Assembly (NCBI GenBank): GCA_002428985.1
Contig: DIYL01000029.1
Span: forward strand, 120,891-184,890
DNA from: Anaerolineales bacterium UBA6055
GTDB taxonomy: Bacteria; Chloroflexota; Anaerolineae; Aggregatilineales; Phototrophicaceae
Direction of reading: 5' to 3'
Length of the DNA stretch: 64,000 nt
Made by a program: the position numbers and the translations under genes. Below are positions 36,793 to 45,462 of this stretch, one piece after another (position 1 is the first letter of the stretch; each line of letters starts with the position of its first letter). The notes below the pieces were generated by a model, which saw nothing but the letters and a program-made list of their open reading frames with translations, ran no database searches and was not told the DNA's origin.

Positions 36793-37707
36793 CTATCCCT
36801 TCAATCCCGTCGTCGAAATACCTTCTACAAGGTAACGTTGGAAAGAGACAAAGATAATAAACACGGGAACCAGTGACAAACTTGACATCGCAAAGATTGC
36901 ACCCCAATCTGTCTGACCAGATGGATCAGCAAAGGTACGCAATGCGAGCGACACTGTGTATAAATCTGGGCTGTTCAGGTAAATCAATGGCACAAGGAAT
37001 TCATCCCATGTCCAGTAGAACGAGAAAATGGATGCAGTCACAATTGCAGGTGTTAGCTGTGGCAAGATAATCTTATAGAAGATGCCAACCGTCGAAGCCC
37101 CATCAATCATGGCGGCTTCATCCAAATCCCTTGGTATACTTCGTATAAACTGGATAATCATAAATATGAAGAAAGCTTGCCCACCAATACGTGGTAACAA
37201 CAGAGGATAGAATGTATTCAGCCAACCCAATTGACTAAACACAATGTATTGCGGGATAATTTGTACCTGCGTCGGGAGCATCAGTGTTAGCAACATGATA
37301 CCAAACCAGATCCGTTTACCTGCAAATCGCACGCGTGCAAAGCCATAGGCGACAATACAAGATGCTGTCACATTTATGAGCGTCGCGGTGATCGCATAAA
37401 ATAGTGAGTTTCTATAGAATGTTGTAAAGCTGATACCACCAAACCCTGCCCAACCATTGGGATAATTATCAGGATAAAATTGGTTCGGGATGATTGCTGT
37501 CTGATTCGTCCAAATTTCGTCAGGTGCTTTAAACGAGCTACCGAACAGCCACAAAATAGGATACAACATAATCAATGCAGCAACGCCAACGAAGATGTGG
37601 TACATGAGCGTGCGCACTGCAGGACGGTTGTACCATGCAACGGTGGGAGCAGTAATTTTCGGAGTTTGAACTTTTGATAAAGGTGGTTGTTGCTCAATGG
37701 TTGCCAT
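36793..37707 (-). CDS. Carbohydrate ABC importer permease (MalG-like)
   Basis: A 304-residue membrane protein with six spans, the first at about residues 32-53. The EAA loop is DEAAMIDGASTVGIFYKIILPQLTPA. It ends in VEGISTTGLKG, the classic terminal motif of MalG/UgpE-type permeases. The preceding permease gene ends 4 bases before its start, so the pair is translated together. Together they form the channel for a sugar or glycoside. Confidence 0.93.
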   Translation of the reverse strand: MATIEQQPPLSKVQTPKITAPTVAWYNRPAVRTLMYHIFVGVAALIMLYPILWLFGSSFKAPDEIWTNQTAIIPNQFYPDNYPNGWAGFGGISFTTFYRNSLFYAITATLINVTASCIVAYGFARVRFAGKRIWFGIMLLTLMLPTQVQIIPQYIVFSQLGWLNTFYPLLLPRIGGQAFFIFMIIQFIRSIPRDLDEAAMIDGASTVGIFYKIILPQLTPAIVTASIFSFYWTWDEFLVPLIYLNSPDLYTVSLALRTFADPSGQTDWGAIFAMSSLSLVPVFIIFVSFQRYLVEGISTTGLKG

Positions 37708-37710
37708 GAT

Positions 37711-38649
37711 TTAATCCATCCCGTCAGATTCGTAGTATACCCAGTAAGATGATGAGCGGAATACAATTGCCGTCAAAATTGCGATAACTGCCAGCATGAC
37801 CCATGCCATAGCAGAAGCATACCCCATCTCAAAGTTTTCAAAAGCGCGGCGATAGATATACAGTGCATAGAACAATGTTGTATCGAGTGGTTTACCGCCC
37901 GTAATGATGAATGCTTGCGTAAAGACCATAAAGCCGGAGATCAACTGCATAATCAAGTTGAAAAAGATAATCGGTGTCAACATGGGCAGTGTAATCCGCA
38001 AGAACCGTTGAAATGCATTTGCACCATCAATTTCTGCCGATTCATATAATTGCTTTGGAATATTTTTTAGACCAGCAAGGAAAATCAGCATCGGGGAGCC
38101 AAATTGCCATGCAGCCAAGATGATCAGTGTCCAGATCGCTGTTTCAGGGCGTCCTAACCAATTAGGTCCTTCAACACCGAGTAGTGCTAAAACAAAGTTC
38201 ACCAAACCATCGCTACCGAAAATTTCACGCCACATCACTGCAACTGCGATACTACCACCAACAATCGATGGTGCATAAAATGCCGCACGGTAAAAGCCCA
38301 CCCCACGTCGTGGTGTATTCAGCAACATTGCAACACCCAGCGCAAAGACCAAACGTAACGGAACAGAAAATACAACGTACTTCACTGTCGCCTCAACCGA
38401 CCGCCAATACCGTCGATCACCATTAAACATACGATCAAAATTTTCTAGACCAATGAATGACCAATCGTTACTGAGGATATTGTAGTCGGTAAAAGATAAG
38501 AAAAATGATGCCAGTAGGGGAATCAATGTAAAGAGGAAAAACGCAATCAACCAAGGCGAAATAAATAAATAACCAACAAGATTGTTTTGACCCCAATTCG
38601 ATTTTGCTTGTCGTTTTTGTTTGGGGGGCGTAGCGACGGAAGCACTCAT
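37711..38649 (-). CDS. Carbohydrate ABC importer permease (MalF-like)
   Basis: A 312-residue membrane permease. The ATG at 38649 (MSASVATPPK) is supported by GAGG twelve bases upstream; the reading from 38700 would add residues with no family match. Six spans are visible, starting with YLFISPWLIAFFLFTLIPLL. The EAA loop reads YESAEIDGANAFQRFLRITLPMLTP. No ATPase gene lies in the cluster, so the importer probably shares a MsmK/UgpC-type ATPase encoded elsewhere, as is common for this class. Confidence 0.93.
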   Translation of the reverse strand: MSASVATPPKQKRQAKSNWGQNNLVGYLFISPWLIAFFLFTLIPLLASFFLSFTDYNILSNDWSFIGLENFDRMFNGDRRYWRSVEATVKYVVFSVPLRLVFALGVAMLLNTPRRGVGFYRAAFYAPSIVGGSIAVAVMWREIFGSDGLVNFVLALLGVEGPNWLGRPETAIWTLIILAAWQFGSPMLIFLAGLKNIPKQLYESAEIDGANAFQRFLRITLPMLTPIIFFNLIMQLISGFMVFTQAFIITGGKPLDTTLFYALYIYRRAFENFEMGYASAMAWVMLAVIAILTAIVFRSSSYWVYYESDGMD

Positions 38650-38687
38650 GTAATAAACCTCAAAATAAATGTATAGTTTTACAGCAA

Positions 38688-38757
38688 ATATGGGACACAA
38701 CAGCGTTGCGCCCCATATTGAGAATTACTATTTAAAAGATCATCAGCAATTGATGAT
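38688..38757 (-). terminator. Two stem-loops between binding-protein and permease genes
   Basis: Read on the minus strand, ATCATCA-5-TGATGAT (38739-38757) at the binding-protein stop is followed by CTTTTAAA. A second hairpin pairs ATATGGG (38688-38694) with CCCATAT (38712-38718). Together they would make the binding protein more abundant than the permeases. Confidence 0.6.
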
Positions 38758-40046
38758 TAACCACCGAGGATCGAATCAGCTTCTTCGCGGAGGATTTGTG
38801 CTGCTTCCTCAGGTGAAAGCATGCCAAACATGACAGGTTCAACAAATTCTGGTAGCCAGATGTTGTTAATGATGTCAGCGTGTCCAGCTGGATCAGCTGG
38901 GCGAATTGGGCTGTTGTTGTCTTCGATGATACCGAGGTAACGGAACATTTCTGCTTGTGCTGCGCCGAGTTCTGGGAGTAAAGCATCGCGAACAACGGAG
39001 CTTACAGGAACGCCACGTTCTGCTTCAAGAATTTCATTTGCTTCTACTGAATTAACAAACCAGTCGATGAATGCAGCAGCTTCATCCGGTTGACTTGCTT
39101 GGGATGTGATGCTGAAGAACATCGATGGTTTAATGTAGTTTGAAGGTTGACCGCCTTCTGCGCGTGGTACTGGATGCATAATGAAGTTACGTTCTTCACC
39201 AGCTGCGTTGGATACAGCAACAATTTGGTTGCTCCAGAAGTAAGCGATTGATGCATTACCGGTAACGATGGAGTTTGCTTCAACACCTTGGTCGCCCATA
39301 GCAACGTTTTCTTCGTATGATTGCATTGCGCCAGCCTCTTGCAGGCGGAGCAACATGTTGTAGTATTCAACCAGGTAGCTGTCATCGTCGTAACCAATTG
39401 CACTACCGTCAGCATTATATGACCATTGGTCGCAGCAACTCATGTAGAGGGATTTCCACAATTGATCTGTGGTGATATTTGCATCAATTGCAGGATAACC
39501 AAGCGCTTCACTCAAAGCGATTGCTGTTTCTTCGAAGTCTGTCCATGTCCAGTCAACAGCTGGTAATTCGACACCTGCAGCTTCAAATGCATCAACATCT
39601 AGGGTGAATACTTCAGAGTTGTTACCGAGGTTAATACCGTACATAGAACCATCAACAACGCCACCAGCTAGTGAGGAGTCAGCGATGAACTCAGTATCAA
39701 TGGTGCCATCTTCAAGGTATCCGTCGAGTGACATGAGCAAGTCGTTGTTAACCCATTCTTCGATGCGAGCATAGTCGTGTTGCATAATATCAGGCAATTC
39801 GCCACCAGCAGCTTGCGTTGACAGTTTTGTCCAGTGGTCGCCCCACCCTTGGAATTCGTAAACAATGTCGATGTCTGGGTTCAACTCTTCATATAGTTCG
39901 ATAGCAGCGATCGTACGATCGTGGCGGTTTTGTGAACCCCACCATGAGATACGTACTTCGGTTTGATCTTGTGCAAGAACTGCAACTGAGGAAAGGACAA
40001 GGAGAGCTACTAATGTGAGTATAAATGTGACTTTGATATTTTTCAT
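38757..40046 (-). CDS. Extracellular sugar-binding protein of an ABC importer
   Basis: A 429-residue secreted protein. The signal peptide MKNIKVTFILTLVALLVLSS ends near VAVLAQD, without a lipobox. TEVRISWWGSQNRHDRTIAA and LYEELNPDIDIVYEF match the family-1 binding proteins for oligosaccharides and sugar alcohols. AGGGAAC precedes the ATG. It heads the operon with two permeases and a YesL-like protein, and is divergent from the GntR regulator. The bound sugar is unknown. Confidence 0.92.
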   Translation of the reverse strand: MKNIKVTFILTLVALLVLSSVAVLAQDQTEVRISWWGSQNRHDRTIAAIELYEELNPDIDIVYEFQGWGDHWTKLSTQAAGGELPDIMQHDYARIEEWVNNDLLMSLDGYLEDGTIDTEFIADSSLAGGVVDGSMYGINLGNNSEVFTLDVDAFEAAGVELPAVDWTWTDFEETAIALSEALGYPAIDANITTDQLWKSLYMSCCDQWSYNADGSAIGYDDDSYLVEYYNMLLRLQEAGAMQSYEENVAMGDQGVEANSIVTGNASIAYFWSNQIVAVSNAAGEERNFIMHPVPRAEGGQPSNYIKPSMFFSITSQASQPDEAAAFIDWFVNSVEANEILEAERGVPVSSVVRDALLPELGAAQAEMFRYLGIIEDNNSPIRPADPAGHADIINNIWLPEFVEPVMFGMLSPEEAAQILREEADSILGG

Positions 40047-40162
40047 TTTGTTCCCTAGAAAAAATTATTAAATAAAGATAGTTGGTATTACAGTATTTTG
40101 TTTTATTCTAGCGTTAATTCCTCCCTCATGCAAAATTAAATTTGTCAATTTCTATACTTTCG

Positions 40163-40180
40163 TATATCATATAGGATATA
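40163..40180. promoter_or_regulatory. Candidate GntR operator in the divergent region
   Basis: TATATC and GATATA (40163-40168, 40175-40180) form an inverted repeat with a 6-base spacer, between the divergent binding-protein and GntR genes. Its place fits a site for the regulator that follows. The motif is AT-rich and may be chance. Confidence 0.35.
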
Positions 40181-40211
40181 GGATAAGTTCCAAAAATGCA
40201 AAGGGTTTATT

Positions 40212-40880
40212 TTGGCAAATCGCTTCAAAAGTAAAAAACAAATTGTTTACGAACAATTACGTCAAGAAATTTTAGAGGGTATTCACCCACCTGGTACTCG
40301 TCTTGTCATCGACGAACAAGCCAGCCGACTTGGTGTCAGTCAGATACCTATCCGCGAAGCTGTACATCAACTTGAGGCAGATGGATTTGTCGTGATTGCA
40401 CAACATGTTGGAGCAACCGTGACTGACCTCGATGCAAATTTTATCTATGAAGTCTTTGCACTATTGGAATCTATGGAAGTCATCTGTAGTCGTGCCGCCT
40501 GTCGTGTCATTACAGACGAGCAACTCAAAGAGTTATCCGATCTTATTGATACGATGGACAAAACAATCAATGATCCACATCTGTGGTCAAAGCAAAACAA
40601 AGAGATGCACCTCTTTTTATGCGATATAGCTGGAACCGAACTCGTCCGCAAAATGATGCTCAAAGTATTCGACCACTGGGATAGATTACGCTATCACTAT
40701 CTGAAGAATGTTCTGGGGCATCGTATACAAGATGCACAAGCTGAACACAAACAAATCTTCGGAGCAATCGCTCGCCGTGATGAAGATGATGTCGAACGCA
40801 TTGTACGCTTACACAATCAAGGGGCTTTGCAAAGTTACATAAAATATTTGCAATCACAAGGACACCTTGAAGCCAGCTAA
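40212..40880 (+). CDS. GntR family regulator, FadR/FCD subfamily
   Basis: A 222-residue regulator. The start is a TTG at 40212 with AGGG upstream; a nearby ATG at 40196 is in another frame, and the winged helix (IVYEQLRQEILEGIHPPGTR, then LGVSQIPIREAVHQLEADGF) needs only about ten residues before it. The C-terminal helical FCD domain shows the metal-ligand style histidines in MHLFLCDIAG and AEHKQIFGAI. FCD regulators sense organic acids or sugar acids. It probably controls both the divergent importer and the catabolic genes that follow in its own direction. Confidence 0.92.
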   Translation: MANRFKSKKQIVYEQLRQEILEGIHPPGTRLVIDEQASRLGVSQIPIREAVHQLEADGFVVIAQHVGATVTDLDANFIYEVFALLESMEVICSRAACRVITDEQLKELSDLIDTMDKTINDPHLWSKQNKEMHLFLCDIAGTELVRKMMLKVFDHWDRLRYHYLKNVLGHRIQDAQAEHKQIFGAIARRDEDDVERIVRLHNQGALQSYIKYLQSQGHLEAS

Positions 40881-40944
40881 TTGTTAAACCAACCGCTAAA
40901 GATTGACCTTCTTTCAAATAGACTTATTGAGGAAAGAGTTTAAT

Positions 40945-41910
40945 ATGATAAACCAAACCACGACTCATCCTGTTGAGATGATAAAAACGCATCGCAAAAT
41001 AACAGGATTCTCCGCCATTTTACTACCATTATTAGATGATTTTAGTGTCGATTGGGACAGTTTTGACGCGCATGTTTCACGTACGTGGGACGCAGGTCTA
41101 AAGCCAGCCGTCAATATGGATACCGGTTACGTCAACCTTTTGGATGATCATACACGCCAAGAGGTACTTCGTAGAACTCATGCAATCGTCGGTGACGGGA
41201 ACTATGTCGCTGGTGCATTCACTGCTGACTCCCCCGGCGATGCCTTCAACTTAGATGCCTATAAATCAGCGATTGACTTAATCCATGAACACAATGGAAT
41301 TCCCGCTATTTTCCAGACCTTCGGATTGACCTCACAAGAATCCCAAGCCATTGTCGATTCATATGTTGCAATCGGAGACCACACCCCTCAGTTTATCGCA
41401 TTCGAACTAGGCAAGATGTTTGCACCTTTCGGTCAAATATATGACCTCGATGTTTATAAAGGACTCCTTGATATTGAACAATGTATTGGAGCAAAACACT
41501 CGTCACTTAGCCGTGAACTTGAGTGGCAACGCTTACAGCTACGTGATACGACACGTCCTGATTTCCGTGTATTGACGGGTAACGACCTTGCGATTGATAT
41601 GGTCATGTATGGTAGTGACTATCTATTGGGTTTGAGCACCTTTGCACCAGATTTATTCGCCAAGCGGGATGCCATGTGGGAAGCCGGTGATGAAAACTTC
41701 TACGAACTTAATGACATCTTGCAATATCTTGGTTTTCTCGTTTTCCGTCCTCCTGTACCAGCTTACAAACATAGCGCTGCGCAATTCCTAAAACTACGTG
41801 GCTGGATCCAGACCAACACGACTCACCCAGACTCACCTTCACGTCCAGATAGCGACATCGAGATTCTGCGCGAAGTTGCAGACCGACTTGGCGTGTTAGA
41901 AGGAGCATAA
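40945..41910 (+). CDS. Dihydrodipicolinate-synthase-like (DapA superfamily) aldolase
   Basis: A 321-residue TIM-barrel protein. GFSAILLPLLDDFSVDWDSFDAHV at the start follows the pattern of the DHDPS/NAL family, and IGAKHSSLSRELEW holds a lysine at the place of the Schiff-base residue. The ATG at 40945 was chosen because GAGGAAAGAG precedes it and the family motif starts soon after. The canonical GTTGE-type loop is not obvious; AVNMDTGYVNLLD stands in its place. It may cleave or form a keto-acid in the breakdown of the sugar handled by this cluster. It is first in a tight five-gene operon. Confidence 0.78.
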   Translation: MINQTTTHPVEMIKTHRKITGFSAILLPLLDDFSVDWDSFDAHVSRTWDAGLKPAVNMDTGYVNLLDDHTRQEVLRRTHAIVGDGNYVAGAFTADSPGDAFNLDAYKSAIDLIHEHNGIPAIFQTFGLTSQESQAIVDSYVAIGDHTPQFIAFELGKMFAPFGQIYDLDVYKGLLDIEQCIGAKHSSLSRELEWQRLQLRDTTRPDFRVLTGNDLAIDMVMYGSDYLLGLSTFAPDLFAKRDAMWEAGDENFYELNDILQYLGFLVFRPPVPAYKHSAAQFLKLRGWIQTNTTHPDSPSRPDSDIEILREVADRLGVLEGA

Positions 41911-41911
41911 C

Positions 41912-43348
41912 ATGGCATATAAACGCGTTGCACAACTTCGTAACCTTGAGCAATTTAACGCGTACTGTAAAGAAGTTGGAGCCGATTTACCTGTTGATGA
42001 AACTATTGAAATAGGCGATTCTGCCCCACTTGCTCAGCCATATACATACAAAAACATCACAATGTCCAACCGTTTTTCGATTCTCCCGATGGAAGGTTGG
42101 GATGGGACAGCGGATGGGCACCCAACAGATAATACACATCGTCGTTGGAAACGATTTGGGTTGAGTGGCGCAAAGCTCATCTGGGGTGGCGAAGCCGTTG
42201 CAGTACGTCATGATGGTCGTGCAAATTCAAAACAACTCATCTTAACGGATGATACCGTAGAAAGCATAGCTGGCTTACGTCAAACACTGGTAGATGCACA
42301 TGCAGAAAAGTTTGGATCAACCGACGGATTATATATCGGTCTACAATTGACCCATTCAGGTCGCTTCTGCCGTCCGAATAGCGCAGATTTAGAACCGCGT
42401 GTTGCCTATCGTCACCCGTTACTCGATAAAAAATTCAATGTTGATGATGACAAATATGTTTTCACAGATGATGAAGTCGACGAGCTGATTGCAGACTTCG
42501 GAAAAGCAGCAGCTTTAGCCCAACAAAGCGGATTTGACTTTGTCGATCTCAAACATTGTCATGGTTACCTAGGACATGAGTTCCTAAGTGCCGTAAATCG
42601 CGATGGGAAATACGGTGGTAGCTTCGAAAATCGTACCCGTTTCCTCCGCAACTTAGTCTCAACTGTGCGTGAAGTTGCCCCGGGGCTCGATATTGGGGTG
42701 CGACTAAGTGCAATCGATTGGATTCCGCATAAGCCAGGGGATAATGAAGGCAGAACAGGCGTACCCGAAGACTTCGGTGAAGACAATTATCCTTATGCAT
42801 TTGGTGGGGACGGCACAGGTGTAGGTTACGATTTGACCGAACCCAAGCAATTCCTAGACCTCATGGAAGAACTTGATATTCATATGGTCTGCACGACACT
42901 TGGTAGTCCTTATTATGTCCCTCATATTCAACGCCCTGCCATGTTCCCACCGTCCGATGGCTATCAACTACTCGAAGATCCGCTGGTTGGTGTTGCTCGT
43001 CAAATTGCTATCACAGCCGAGTTAAAACAACATAAACCCGATATGTTAGTTGTTGGGTCTGGGTACTCATATTTACAAGATTGGTTACCCAATGTAGCCC
43101 AAGCAGCTGTACGCGATGGTCTAGTTGATTTTGTAGGTTTGGGGCGTATGGTCTTGTCGTATCCGGAGTTACCCGATGACATCCTCAACGGGAATGGTTT
43201 ACAACGCAAGCTCATTTGTCGTACATTTAGCGACTGCACCACCGCACCACGCAATGGTATGGTTTCAGGATGCTACCCACTCGACAAATTCTACAAAGAA
43301 ACCGAAGAATATACCCGATTAATGGCACTCAAGAAAGAACTACCTTAG
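41912..43348 (+). CDS. NADH:flavin oxidoreductase, Old Yellow Enzyme family
   Basis: A 478-residue FMN enzyme, longer than usual by an N-terminal stretch of about 45 residues. YKNITMSNRFSILPMEGWDG, LKHCHGYLGHEFLSAVNRDG and KYGGSFENRTRFLRN are Old Yellow Enzyme motifs. The C-terminus has three cysteines (CRTFSDC and GMVSGC), which recalls but does not complete the iron-sulfur cluster site of dienoyl-CoA-reductase-type members. AAGGAG overlaps the end of the aldolase-like gene. Its link with sugar dehydrogenases suggests it reduces an enone made during sugar breakdown, which is inference. Confidence 0.88.
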   Translation: MAYKRVAQLRNLEQFNAYCKEVGADLPVDETIEIGDSAPLAQPYTYKNITMSNRFSILPMEGWDGTADGHPTDNTHRRWKRFGLSGAKLIWGGEAVAVRHDGRANSKQLILTDDTVESIAGLRQTLVDAHAEKFGSTDGLYIGLQLTHSGRFCRPNSADLEPRVAYRHPLLDKKFNVDDDKYVFTDDEVDELIADFGKAAALAQQSGFDFVDLKHCHGYLGHEFLSAVNRDGKYGGSFENRTRFLRNLVSTVREVAPGLDIGVRLSAIDWIPHKPGDNEGRTGVPEDFGEDNYPYAFGGDGTGVGYDLTEPKQFLDLMEELDIHMVCTTLGSPYYVPHIQRPAMFPPSDGYQLLEDPLVGVARQIAITAELKQHKPDMLVVGSGYSYLQDWLPNVAQAAVRDGLVDFVGLGRMVLSYPELPDDILNGNGLQRKLICRTFSDCTTAPRNGMVSGCYPLDKFYKETEEYTRLMALKKELP

Positions 43349-44440
43349 ATGAGCAAGAAACGAATCGCAATTATCGGCGCGGGTGGAATTATCAACAGTC
43401 ATATCAAAGCCATTCACACCAACATTGATCGTGTTGAGCTCGTCGGTATCAGTGACATAAATGAAGAACGTGTCCAAGAAGTCTGTAATGCATTTGATAT
43501 TCCACATGGATATACAGACAATCACAAGATGTTAAATGAGTTACAACCGGATCTTGTGCATATTATCAGTCCACCTGCGACCCACAAAGACCTTATCATC
43601 GCCAGTTTGGAAGCTGGAGCATGGGTATTTTGTGAAAAGCCACTCTGTCGGTCACTGGCAGACTTTGATGCAATCACAGAAGCTGAAAATCGCACTGGGC
43701 GCTATGTGAGTACAGTGTTTCAATGGCGATTTGGATCAGCTGGTAAGCACATGAAGAAACTGATTCAAGACGACGTATTTGGCAAACCAATGGTTTTGTC
43801 TTGCAACACGTGGTGGTATCGGACGCAACAATACTATGACGCACCGTGGCGTGGTACATATGAGAAAGAATTTGGTGGCCCGACCATGACACTCGGCATC
43901 CATCTGACAGACTTTATGTTGTGGATGATGGATGACTGGGCAGAAGTCAGCGCGATGATTGGTACGCTTGACCATGATATTCAAGTCGAGGATATTTCGA
44001 TGGCGCATATTCGCTTTGAAAATGATGCGCGTGCCAGTATCATCAATAGCGCATTATCCCCGCGCCAAGAGACTTATCTCCGGATGGACTTTCAAAAAGC
44101 TACGATAGAACTTAAAGCGATGTATCGTTACACCAATGAAAATTGGACATTCAGTACCCACCCTGATCTTAAAGACCCTGAGATCAAAGCACAATGGGAT
44201 GCGCTAGATGTAGACTTTATGGGGTCGCATGATCAACAATTGAGTGAAATACTTGATGCGATGGATAACAATACACGCCCACCCGTCAGTGGTGATGAAG
44301 CCCGTCGAATAATTGATTTCAATGCGAGCCTATATAAATCTGCGTTTACAAAAACACATATTAAGCGTGGAAGTATAACACCGGATGATCCATTCTACTT
44401 TTCTAACAACGGCGCACCCGAAATGATGGAGCAAGCATAA
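43349..44440 (+). CDS. Gfo/Idh/MocA family oxidoreductase
   Basis: A 363-residue NAD(P)-dependent dehydrogenase. The Rossmann start is RIAIIGAGGIINSHIKAIH; CEKPLC holds the catalytic lysine near residue 96 and the helix GIHLTDFMLWMMD carries the usual histidine-aspartate pair. Such enzymes oxidise sugars or cyclitols at one hydroxyl. The ATG follows the upstream stop directly, and the next gene starts two bases after its own stop, so the genes are tightly coupled. Confidence 0.92.
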   Translation: MSKKRIAIIGAGGIINSHIKAIHTNIDRVELVGISDINEERVQEVCNAFDIPHGYTDNHKMLNELQPDLVHIISPPATHKDLIIASLEAGAWVFCEKPLCRSLADFDAITEAENRTGRYVSTVFQWRFGSAGKHMKKLIQDDVFGKPMVLSCNTWWYRTQQYYDAPWRGTYEKEFGGPTMTLGIHLTDFMLWMMDDWAEVSAMIGTLDHDIQVEDISMAHIRFENDARASIINSALSPRQETYLRMDFQKATIELKAMYRYTNENWTFSTHPDLKDPEIKAQWDALDVDFMGSHDQQLSEILDAMDNNTRPPVSGDEARRIIDFNASLYKSAFTKTHIKRGSITPDDPFYFSNNGAPEMMEQA

Positions 44441-44442
44441 TA

Positions 44443-45462
44443 ATGAGTATACGATTTTCCGCTATCGGATTTGAACATGGACACATCTACGGTCAAGTGA
44501 AAGTGATGCTGGATGCTGGCGCCGAGTTCGTGTCATTTTATGATACAAACGAAGAGAATGTCGCTAAATTTGCCAGCCACTTCCCACAAGGCAAACGCAT
44601 AGATAGCATAGAAGAAATCCTTGAAGATGAAAGTATTCATCTGGTAGTCAGTGCCGATATACCCATCAACCGCGCCCCATTAGGTATCCGTGTGATGCAA
44701 CATGGCAAAGACTATATGGCGGATAAACCGGGTATCTGTACATTGGAACAGTTGGAAGAAGTCCGTAAAGTTCAAGCTGAGACAGGGCAAATATACTCAA
44801 TTTGCTTTAGTGAGCGACTCACACAACAAGCCAGTATAAAAGCGGGCGAACTGATTCAAGCAGGTGCAATTGGTCAGGTGGTGCAAACAGCTAGCTTTGG
44901 GCCACATCGCCTTGTTCAGAAGACCCCGCGCCCTGAGTGGTTTTTTGATCGCAAGAATTTCGGTGGCATTTTGACAGACATCGTTAGCCATCAGATGGAT
45001 CAGTTTTTGTTTTATACCAACAGCACATCAGCGGAAGTTGTTGCAGCCACTGTAGGAAATTTCAAGCATCAACAATATCCTAAAATCCATGATATGGGCG
45101 ATGCAATGGTTCGCAGTCCACATGCCAGTGGATATGTTCGTGTTGACTGGTTAACACCTACAGGCCTGCCAACTTGGGGCGATGTTCGTCTTTTCATCAC
45201 AGGTACAGATGGATATATTGAAGTTCGTAAAAATGTCGATATTGCAGGACGCGAAGGTGGCAATCATCTGTTCCTAGTTGATGGGGGCAACGTTCAATAT
45301 ATTGATTGTGCCGATACAGAAATCACCTACGGCAAACAATTGATTGACGATATTCTTAATCGAACCGAAACCGCTATGCCACAAGCCCATGTCTTCCTCG
45401 CATCCGAGCTTGCACTCAAAGCAGAAGCAATGGCAACGGATTTGACACAATTAGATGGTTAG
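44443..45462 (+). CDS. Gfo/Idh/MocA family oxidoreductase (second copy)
   Basis: A 339-residue relative of the preceding dehydrogenase with a less standard nucleotide-binding start (RFSAIGFEHGHIYGQVK). MADKPGIC places the catalytic lysine, and ILTDIVSHQMDQFLFYT is the active-site helix. The divergence between the two copies suggests successive or different substrates rather than a simple duplication. Its stop overlaps the next start by 8 bases. Confidence 0.9.
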   Translation: MSIRFSAIGFEHGHIYGQVKVMLDAGAEFVSFYDTNEENVAKFASHFPQGKRIDSIEEILEDESIHLVVSADIPINRAPLGIRVMQHGKDYMADKPGICTLEQLEEVRKVQAETGQIYSICFSERLTQQASIKAGELIQAGAIGQVVQTASFGPHRLVQKTPRPEWFFDRKNFGGILTDIVSHQMDQFLFYTNSTSAEVVAATVGNFKHQQYPKIHDMGDAMVRSPHASGYVRVDWLTPTGLPTWGDVRLFITGTDGYIEVRKNVDIAGREGGNHLFLVDGGNVQYIDCADTEITYGKQLIDDILNRTETAMPQAHVFLASELALKAEAMATDLTQLDG

